Assembly: GCA_030637805.1 (NCBI GenBank)
Contig: DAOWFV010000161.1
Coordinates: forward strand, 1 to 9,086
Length of the DNA stretch: 9,086 nt
Source: Acidobacteriota bacterium
GTDB taxonomy: Bacteria > Acidobacteriota > Thermoanaerobaculia > Thermoanaerobaculales > Sulfomarinibacteraceae
Reading direction: 5' to 3'
Position 1 is the stretch's first letter; each line of letters begins with the position of its first letter. The notes under the pieces are model-generated. The model was not told the origin of the DNA, did no database searches, and worked only from the letters and a program-made list of their open reading frames with translations. Positions 1 through 5,368 of the stretch are shown piece after piece. The position numbers were made by a program, and so were the translations under genes.

Positions 1-2354
1 GGCCACGAGCCCTGGTCTGGTTCCGGAGAGATCAGGTATCGGGTCGCAGCCAGAAGCTTACCAATCGAGGGGGCGCCGGGGAGCAGCGCTTTCGCGTCGA
101 GAATTTCGACCCCGTCGGGAAGCAGGGAGTTGGCCTTCTCGAGGTGTTGCCCGCGCACGGGCGCGGTGCAGTCAACGTCGAAGATCTCCGCCTCGCTCTC
201 GTGCCCCAGCGCAAGAGCCGGCCCCATGGAAAGCCGGATGTGGGGGTTGAAACCCTCGGTGTACCGCACCGGGATGGCGGCTGCGCGCACGACCCGCTCG
301 AGGGTGTCCATCAACTGACGGTGCGAAAGGAAACGGGCGTCGCCGGTCTTGGAGAAGGTGAATCGGTAGCGGCGGTGAACCGGGGGTTGTGGCCTCTCCT
401 GCGCGGCCGGAGGCACCCGGGGCTCGGGGCGCTGTCTGTAGGCGGCCGCTGCCGGGCGTTCGCCCCCGGCCACGGGCTCGCCGATCACCGGCAGCGAGGC
501 CGGCGCAAGCTGGGTGTCTTCACCGTCGCCGGGAATTCCGCAGCGGTAGCAGTGGCCCCACTTGCAATCCTCGGTTTCGGCTTCGTTCAGGGCACGGCGC
601 CACTCGGCCTTGAGAAATCCCTTGCGGACACCGGCATCGATGACGTCCCAGGGGAAGGTCTCCCCAAGGCCGCGCTCTCCGAGCTCGCGCTCCACATCGA
701 CACCGGTGTCCGCCAGTGCCCGCCGCCAGGCGCCGATGTCGAGGTGATCCGACCAGCCGTCGAAGACCGCGCCGAGGTCATGGGCACGTTCGATGGCCGC
801 AGACAGGCCGCGGCCACCGCGAGAGAGCACCGACTCGAGAGCGGACTCCTCAGGATCTGACCAGCTGAGGCGGGCGCCGCGAATGCGGCGAAAGCGCTGC
901 TTGAGCAGGTGAATCCGGCGCCCGAGCTCCTCGACTCCGGCGAAGGGCTGCCACTGGAACGGCGTCCAGGCCTTGGGGATGAAACACCCTACGGAGACCT
1001 TGACCTCGACGCGGCGGGTGCTCACCCGACGTCCGGCGCGCAGGATCTCCTCGGTCAGGCATGCCAGCTCTTCGAGGTCGTCGTCGGTCTCGGTGGGCAG
1101 CCCGATCATGGCGTAGACCTTGATCAGGTTCCAGCCCTTGGCGAAGGCGGCCTCCGCGGCGGTGACCATCTCAGCGTTCGTGAAGGTCTTGTTGATCACT
1201 CGTCGCAGGCGGTCGGAACCGGTCTCCGGGGCGAAGGTGAAGCCCGACTTGCGCACCCGCGAGACCGCCTCCGCCAGACCCACCGAAAAGGAGTCGGCGC
1301 GGAGGGAGGGGAGGCTCACCGATACCCGCCGCTCCTGCAGCCGCTCGGAGAGGTGAGAGACCAGAGGCTCCACCTGGGAGTAGTCGGCGGTGGAGAGGCT
1401 GAGAAGGCCAACCTCCTCGAACCCGGTCTGGGCCACCTGGCGCTCGATCCGGTCCATCACGACCTGCGGATCGTGCTCGCGCACCGGCCGGTACCAGTAG
1501 CCGGCCTGGCAGAAGCGGCAGCCCTGGGTGCAACCACGCATGATCTCCATGCCCAGACGGTCCTGGATGACATTGGCGAAGGGCACGATGACCAACTCGG
1601 GTTGGTCGGCTGGATCGAGGCGGTCCACCCACACCCGCGTGATCGGGAAAGCGGCCGAAGGATCGGTAGTTTCCCACTGTGCAGTTCTCTCTGCCGAGGC
1701 TTCTCGCCAGCGGTAGAACGTGGGTACGTAGACGCCGGGGATCGCGGCGAGCCGGCGCAGAATCAGGGCCCTTTCCTCACCGCCGGTACGCCCGTCGCGA
1801 ATGGCGCTCACGATCTCGTCGAGCGCTGCCTCACCGTCACCGATGAGGATGGCATCGAAGAAGTCAGCCACCGGTTCGGGGTTGGCGGTGCACGGGCCGC
1901 CGCCGAGGACGATGGGTTCAAGCTCGCCGCGGTTCGAGGCTCGACGAGCGATTCCCGCCAGGTCGAGGAGGTACGGGACGTTGATGTAGTTGAGCTCCGA
2001 CTGCAGCGAGATACCGACGATGTCGAAGTCGGCCACCGCCCGGTAGGATTCGAGGGTAAAGAGGGGCAGGCCCGCGGCCCGCATGGCCTCGGCCATGTCC
2101 GGCATGGGCGCAAAGGTGCGCTCCGCCAGGGCGTCCTCCCGGCGGTTGATGAGGTGGTAGAGAATTCGCGAGCCCTGGTGGGACATGCCGATCTCGTAGG
2201 CGTCGGGAAAGGCGAGGGCGACCCGAACCGAAACCGAGTCCCAGGGCTTTCGCACCAGATTGCGCTCCAGGCCGAGGTACCGTGACGGTTTCTGGACCCC
2301 GGGCAGGATCTCGTCAAGCGCCGAACGGATGGCAGTCGGCGAGGGATGCTCCAT
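1..2354 (-). CDS. B12-binding-type radical SAM protein (TIGR03960) fused to DUF2344; C-terminus cut by window edge
   Basis: The minus-strand frame is open from the ATG at 2354 to the window edge (784 complete codons, no stop). Residues ~40-200 match the N-terminal B12-binding-like region of TIGR03960, with the stretch YEIGMSHQGSRILY and later GGGPCTANPEP; I see no clear DxHxxG cobalamin motif. The radical SAM core starts at the [4Fe-4S] motif CTQGCRFC (C275, C279, C282), followed by FAPETGSDRLRRVINK and IKVYAMIGLPTETDDD. A second Cys cluster, CKWGHCYRCG (C597, C602, C605), precedes a proline-rich linker and the DUF2344 domain from ~657 (TGDARFLSHRQLM, EGFNPHIRLSMGPALALG). The family is widespread and often sits near ribonuclease G and rplU, but its reaction is not established. 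The start is supported by GGAG 7 nt upstream. Perhaps 50-100 residues are missing at the C-terminus. Long plus-strand ORFs opposite it are shadows. Confidence 0.93.
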   Translation of the reverse strand, partial: MEHPSPTAIRSALDEILPGVQKPSRYLGLERNLVRKPWDSVSVRVALAFPDAYEIGMSHQGSRILYHLINRREDALAERTFAPMPDMAEAMRAAGLPLFTLESYRAVADFDIVGISLQSELNYINVPYLLDLAGIARRASNRGELEPIVLGGGPCTANPEPVADFFDAILIGDGEAALDEIVSAIRDGRTGGEERALILRRLAAIPGVYVPTFYRWREASAERTAQWETTDPSAAFPITRVWVDRLDPADQPELVIVPFANVIQDRLGMEIMRGCTQGCRFCQAGYWYRPVREHDPQVVMDRIERQVAQTGFEEVGLLSLSTADYSQVEPLVSHLSERLQERRVSVSLPSLRADSFSVGLAEAVSRVRKSGFTFAPETGSDRLRRVINKTFTNAEMVTAAEAAFAKGWNLIKVYAMIGLPTETDDDLEELACLTEEILRAGRRVSTRRVEVKVSVGCFIPKAWTPFQWQPFAGVEELGRRIHLLKQRFRRIRGARLSWSDPEESALESVLSRGGRGLSAAIERAHDLGAVFDGWSDHLDIGAWRRALADTGVDVERELGERGLGETFPWDVIDAGVRKGFLKAEWRRALNEAETEDCKWGHCYRCGIPGDGEDTQLAPASLPVIGEPVAGGERPAAAAYRQRPEPRVPPAAQERPQPPVHRRYRFTFSKTGDARFLSHRQLMDTLERVVRAAAIPVRYTEGFNPHIRLSMGPALALGHESEAEIFDVDCTAPVRGQHLEKANSLLPDGVEILDAKALLPGAPSIGKLLAATRYLISPEPDQGSW

Positions 2355-2361
2355 GCACACA

Positions 2362-2365
2362 CTCC
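2362..2365 (-). promoter_or_regulatory. Ribosome binding site of the radical SAM gene
   Basis: On the minus strand GGAG lies 7 nt upstream of the ATG at 2354. This decides the start over an out-of-frame GTG at 2362. Confidence 0.6.
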
Positions 2366-2388
2366 AAACCCTGAGTTCAGGGCGCTTC

Positions 2389-2417
2389 AATGTATACGAG
2401 ATCTCAATGTATGCCAA
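2389..2417 (-). promoter_or_regulatory. Probable sigma70-type promoter of the radical SAM gene
   Basis: Read on the minus strand, TTGGCA (2417-2412, one mismatch to TTGACA) is followed by a 17-bp spacer and TACATT (2394-2389, TAnnnT form). Transcription would start near 2382, giving a leader of about 28 nt. A 6-bp inverted repeat, CCCTGA-GT-TCAGGG (2369-2382), lies at the predicted leader start and could be an operator or a small hairpin. The sequence TCAATGTAT occurs twice here, 18 bp apart, on the plus strand. All of this is inferred from motif match only. Confidence 0.4.
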
Positions 2418-2447
2418 GCGGGGGAGGGACGGGGCGACAGGGGATTT

Positions 2448-2486
2448 CGATACTGGATACTGGATACTCGATACTGGATACTCGAT
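2448..2486 (+). repeat. Heptamer tandem array, (C/G)GATACT x5 plus a partial unit
   Basis: Five units with a strict 7-bp period run from 2448 to 2482, in the order C,G,G,C,G at the first base, followed by the partial unit CGAT (2483-2486). The tract lies between the divergent radical SAM and fmt genes. It contains no supported ORF. Confidence 0.9.
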
Positions 2487-2501
2487 CCGCCCATCCAAGG
2501 T

Positions 2502-2658
2502 CAGGCTTCAGGTCGCACAGGTCTCACAGGCTTCAGGTCTCAGGTCTCAGGTCGCACAGGTCTCAGGTCTCAGGTCGCACAGGTCTCAGGCTTCAGGTCT
2601 CAGGCTTCAGGTCTCAGGTCTCACAGGCTTCAGGTCGCAAGTCTCAGGCTTCAGGTTT
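2502..2658 (+). repeat. Heptamer tandem array, 21 units of CAGG + CTT/TCG/TCT/TTT with CA spacers
   Basis: The 157-bp tract parses completely into 21 seven-base units plus five inserted CA dinucleotides. The units are CAGGTCT (9), CAGGCTT (6), CAGGTCG (4), CAAGTCT (1) and CAGGTTT (1). The CA insert follows TCG units three times and TCT units twice, and never a CTT unit. Every CAGGTCT is followed by C, so GGTCTC occurs nine times. The unit contains no plus-strand stop codon, so all three plus frames read through; those reading frames are artefacts of low complexity. The array ends 136 bp before the fmt ATG. Confidence 0.92.
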
Positions 2659-2794
2659 CATTGAAAAACTCACGAAAGTTACAAATAGGCCCTGACATCG
2701 CAGGAATCCAGTCAAGGATGTTGGTGCGACCTGCGACGTGCCTCTGCCATCTGCCATAAACAATTGGGATTGAGACTTCGTGTACACTGCGCGG
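2659..2794. other. Remaining fmt upstream region with two short 7-bp doublets
   Basis: No gene is visible here. Two more period-7 doublets occur: TGCGACC/TGCGACG (2725-2738) and CTGCCAT x2 (2744-2757). No def (peptide deformylase) gene is present, although it often precedes fmt in other bacteria. Confidence 0.6.
2783..2788 (+). promoter_or_regulatory. Possible -10 element of fmt (TACACT), leaderless transcript
   Basis: TACACT fits the TAnnnT -10 form and ends 6 nt before the ATG at 2795, so transcription would begin at or next to the start codon. No Shine-Dalgarno sequence precedes that ATG, which is consistent with a leaderless mRNA. I see no convincing -35 element. Confidence 0.3.
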
Positions 2795-3733
2795 ATGAAG
2801 GTTGTCTTCTTCGGGACCCCGGATTTTGCCGTTCCGACGCTCGAGCTATTGCTGTCGAGCCGGCACGAGGTCATGTTGGTCGTCTCCAAGCCGGACCAGC
2901 CGGTGGGACGGCGTCAGGTTCTCACGGCACCGCCGGTGGTGGAACTGGCGAGGAGCCACGACGTCGAGTGCCTACAGCCGAAGAGCCTCAAGGGTCCCGA
3001 GATCAAGAACCGCCTGGTCGAGAGCGGCGCCGAGGCGGTGGTGGTTGTGGCGTACGGGAAGATGATTCCAGCCAGCATCATCGGTATCCCCCGCCACGGT
3101 CTCATCAATCTGCACCCTAGTCTGCTGCCCCGGCATCGAGGGCCGTCTCCGATCCAGTGGGCCCTTGCCTGCGGCGACCGCAGCACCGGGGTCACCACGA
3201 TGCAGATCGACGAGGGCATGGACACCGGCCCCATTCTCCTTCAGCAACGGGTGGATATCGAGGACGGGGAAACGGCCGAGCTGCTGGGGCCGCGGCTGGC
3301 CAAGCTCGGCGCAGACCTCGTGGTGCGCACCCTCGAAGAGCTCGAAGCCGGCACCCTGGCGCCGCGTCCCCAACCCCCAGACGGGGCCAACGTCACCCCG
3401 ATGCTGCGCCGAAACTTCGCGAAGGTGGACTGGTCCATGCCGGCTCGTCAGCTTGTTAACCGTTTGCGCGGTTTCACCCCCTGGCCCGGTCTGTACACGA
3501 CCTTCCGCGGCGGCCGCCTGAAAATCTTCGGCCTCGAGGAAGCAAAGACCGCTCCGAAGGGGCGAGAAAAGCCCGGAACGGTGATCGCCGCCGCCGCCGA
3601 CGGCATCGTGGTCCGCTGTGGACGGGGCAGCGCGGCGCGGATCACTGAGGTGCAGCGGGAAGGCCGGCGGCAGATGCCGGTCGATGCTTTCCTCATCGGC
3701 GAGCGAGTGAGCCGGGGTGAGGTCTTCGGCTGA
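2795..3733 (+). CDS. fmt: Methionyl-tRNA formyltransferase
   Basis: The enzyme transfers a formyl group from 10-formyltetrahydrofolate to Met-tRNA(fMet) in the cytoplasm, producing the initiator for translation. The 312-residue protein has the family length. The N-terminal Rossmann-type domain begins MKVVFFGTPDFAVP; the catalytic triad is visible as N105 and H107 in LINLHPSLLP and D143 in DEGMDTGPI, matching E. coli N106/H108/D144. The tRNA-contact loop region SLLPRHRGPSPIQWA differs slightly from the common RWRGAAPIQ. The C-terminal OB-fold domain includes NRLRGFTPWPG. I chose the ATG at 2795 because it places the canonical start of the family at residue 1; an in-frame GTG at 2780 would add five unconserved residues. 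Its 3' end overlaps rsmB by 17 nt, so the two genes are probably co-transcribed. Confidence 0.96.
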   Translation: MKVVFFGTPDFAVPTLELLLSSRHEVMLVVSKPDQPVGRRQVLTAPPVVELARSHDVECLQPKSLKGPEIKNRLVESGAEAVVVVAYGKMIPASIIGIPRHGLINLHPSLLPRHRGPSPIQWALACGDRSTGVTTMQIDEGMDTGPILLQQRVDIEDGETAELLGPRLAKLGADLVVRTLEELEAGTLAPRPQPPDGANVTPMLRRNFAKVDWSMPARQLVNRLRGFTPWPGLYTTFRGGRLKIFGLEEAKTAPKGREKPGTVIAAAADGIVVRCGRGSAARITEVQREGRRQMPVDAFLIGERVSRGEVFG

Positions 3734-4985
3734 ACGTCTGACCGCGGCGCGCCTGCTGGTGCGCGTCGAGGGGGGGGCGTTCTCTTCCCGTTTGCTCGCC
3801 GGGGGAACGGTGCCCGGCGTCCGGGCTCGGGTGCTCGGCGTGCAGCGCTGGATGAGAGCTCTGGACGCCATTCTCGAGCCCCTCCTCCGGCGTGATCTTG
3901 GAAAGCTGGACCCGGAGGTGCGTGCCACCCTGCGCATGGGCCTTTTCGAAACGATGCGTATGGATCTGCCACCGGCGCTGGCCACCGACGGCGCGGTCCG
4001 TCTGGTGCGCCGCCTGGGGTGCTCCTCGGCAGCCGGGATGGTCAACGCCGTGCTTCGCAAGGCGTCGGTCGGGTGGCGCGAGAGGTTGGCGAAGGCCGAG
4101 ATCGACGTCCAGCTCGCCCATCCCGCATGGTTGTGGGAGCGCTGGCGGGAGAACTTCGGGGCGGAGCCGGCGGAGCGCGCCATGGCGGCGGCTCAGGAAC
4201 CCGCTGCGACCTGGGTCTGGTTCCTCCTCGAGGAGGCGAAGGAGGCGCTGAGGGAAGAGGGGGTGGCCCTTCTGCCCCACCCCTGGTGCCCCGGCGCCTG
4301 GTCAGCTCCCGAGGATCCACGGCGCCTGATCCAAGAAGTGATAGCGGGCTCGGCCTATGCCCAGGACCCGAGCTCACAGCTCGTGGCACACGTGGCGCTG
4401 GCGCTGGGCGGCGACTCCGCCCGTCTGCTCGACCTGTGCGCGGCGCCGGGCGGGAAATCGGCGCTGATGCTGCGGCTGGGCGGGTGGAGCCGGGCGGCGG
4501 CGGCGGATTTGCGTCTGACCCGTGTGCGGCTGATGCGCCCGTTGCTCGAACGGATGGACGCCACGGTGGTGGTGGCTGCGGACGCAACCCAGGCGCCCTT
4601 CGCCGCCGGCGCCTGGGACCTCGTGCTGCTCGACGCCCCCTGTACTGGTACTGGCACCTTCCGGCGCCACCCGGAGCTGAAGTGGAGACTCCGGCCGGAA
4701 GCCGTCGGGGAGATGGCGGCGAGGCAACGCCGCCTGTTCCTGGCGGGCCTCGAGTTGGTGGCCCCGGGAGGGGTCCTCCTCTACGCCACCTGCTCGGTGG
4801 AACCCGAGGAGAACGAGGAGGTGGTGGCGGATCTGCCCGCAGGTTTCGAGCGCGTCGACCTGGAGACGGCGCTGCCGGATAACGTGCCCTGGCGACCCAC
4901 CGAGGCGAGTGGAATCAGAATCCTGCCCTGCAAGGACGGGGATGGATTCACAATGCACGCGGTACGGCGGAGCGCGCCGGCGTAA
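3717..4985 (+). CDS. rsmB: 16S rRNA (cytosine-C5)-methyltransferase RsmB
   Basis: RsmB methylates C967 (E. coli numbering) of 16S rRNA using S-adenosylmethionine. The 422-residue protein has an N-terminal NusB-like RNA-binding domain (~5-125) and a C-terminal Rossmann methyltransferase domain. SAM-binding motif I is LLDLCAAPGGKS (~237-248). Motif IV is DAPCTGTGTF with C309. Motif VI is YATCSVEPEENEE with the catalytic nucleophile C359. QDPSSQL (~216-222) is also family-typical. The GTG start at 3717 lies inside the end of fmt (17-nt overlap); the ribosome binding site there is weak, suggesting translational coupling. The fmt-rsmB order is common in bacteria. Codon use and GC resemble the neighbours. 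An alternative is another RsmB/RsmF-type m5C methyltransferase, but the NusB-like domain and fmt linkage favour RsmB. Confidence 0.93.
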   Translation: MRSSAERLTAARLLVRVEGGAFSSRLLAGGTVPGVRARVLGVQRWMRALDAILEPLLRRDLGKLDPEVRATLRMGLFETMRMDLPPALATDGAVRLVRRLGCSSAAGMVNAVLRKASVGWRERLAKAEIDVQLAHPAWLWERWRENFGAEPAERAMAAAQEPAATWVWFLLEEAKEALREEGVALLPHPWCPGAWSAPEDPRRLIQEVIAGSAYAQDPSSQLVAHVALALGGDSARLLDLCAAPGGKSALMLRLGGWSRAAAADLRLTRVRLMRPLLERMDATVVVAADATQAPFAAGAWDLVLLDAPCTGTGTFRRHPELKWRLRPEAVGEMAARQRRLFLAGLELVAPGGVLLYATCSVEPEENEEVVADLPAGFERVDLETALPDNVPWRPTEASGIRILPCKDGDGFTMHAVRRSAPA

Positions 4986-4998
4986 ACACTGCGTCCGA

Positions 4999-5034
4999 CC
5001 CGAGTCCGTGCCCGAGCCCGTGCCCGGCTCCATA
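4999..5034 (+). repeat. Short 12-bp tandem repeat, CCCGAG(T/C)CCGTG
   Basis: CCCGAGTCCGTG (4999-5010) is followed by CCCGAGCCCGTG (5011-5022) and a diverged third unit, CCCGGCTCCATA (5023-5034). It lies 14 bp after the rsmB stop codon. Confidence 0.6.
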
Positions 5035-5103
5035 CCCGATGTTCAGAAGAGAGCTTCCGATTTCAACGCGACCAGCTCCCATCGCGCTCCCCGAGAGAGC
5101 CCC

Positions 5104-5169
5104 CCTTGACAATATTTGGGACTCAACGGGATGGTCCGCGCTGCGTCCACGTTCCCAAAATTGTCAAGG
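5104..5169. repeat. 66-bp inverted-repeat element (17-18 bp arms)
   Basis: The left arm CCTTGACAATATTTGGGA (5104-5121) is the reverse complement of the right arm TCCCAAAATTGTCAAGG (5153-5169), apart from one extra base. The interior is 31 bp. It lies between the convergent rsmB and ABC-F genes. It may form a long hairpin that ends transcription from either side, although there is no T-run, or it may be a small non-autonomous element. There is no ORF inside. Confidence 0.7.
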
Positions 5170-5211
5170 ACGGCACGTCCGAAGTAGGGCGCCCTTTCTT
5201 TCGGCAGTCTG

Positions 5212-5339
5212 CCCGAGAGAATGCCAGGCACGCCGATGTGACGATGGGGACATCGTCACATCGGGAGCCAGGCACCTCCGAACGAGCGAGCCCAAGCGCG
5301 GGCAACCCGCACGAACACTCTGACCGCCTCCTCGCGCCG
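5212..5339 (+). repeat. Dispersed intergenic repeat, copy 1 (with hairpin insert)
   Basis: Two segments, 5212-5231 and 5276-5339, match the reverse complement of 7340-7423 without gaps: 19 of 20 and 52 of 64 bases identical by eye. Between them copy 1 carries 44 extra bases (the hairpin plus one direct repeat). Weaker similarity may extend left to about 5196 (TTCTTTCG in both copies). The right end runs directly into the TAATTCC array. Confidence 0.85.
5223..5275. repeat. Perfect 14-bp hairpin between 9-bp direct repeats
   Basis: GCCAGGCAC occurs at 5223-5231 and again at 5267-5275. The 35 bp between them hold a perfect stem, 5233-5246 paired with 5251-5264, around the loop GGGA; the arm sequence is CCGATGTGACGATG. 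Copy 2 of the surrounding repeat has a single GCCAGGCAC (minus strand, 7412-7404) and no hairpin. The hairpin could also act as a bidirectional terminator between rsmB and the ABC-F gene, but it lacks a T-tract. Confidence 0.85.
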
Positions 5340-5340
5340 A

Positions 5341-5368
5341 TAATTCCTAATTCCTAATTCCTAATTCC
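5341..5368 (+). repeat. Heptamer tandem array, TAATTCC x4
   Basis: Four perfect TAATTCC units are followed by the variant GAATTCT (5369-5375). On the minus strand the array encodes the last residues and the TAG stop of the ABC-F protein. Confidence 0.95.

Noticed and set aside
909..2285. 458-codon plus-strand open frame
   Set aside because: It lies antisense to the conserved radical SAM region; its translation is Gly/Asp/His-rich with no recognisable domain. High GC makes long shadow frames common.
2502..2658. CRISPR array
   Set aside because: Units are 7 bp with no spacers of 30 bp or so and no cas genes; it is a simple tandem array.
2260..2759. Three overlapping plus-strand frames reading QVSGLRSQ-like repeats
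   Set aside because: They are translations of the CAGGTCT array, which has no stop in any plus frame; no ribosome binding site or family match.
2972..4183. 403-codon minus-strand open frame across fmt and rsmB
   Set aside because: It spans two well-conserved genes on the other strand and shows Arg/Ser/Pro-rich shadow composition.
5106..5134. TTGACA in the 66-bp element as a -35 promoter box
   Set aside because: No acceptable -10 lies 16-18 bp downstream in either direction, and no gene start follows.
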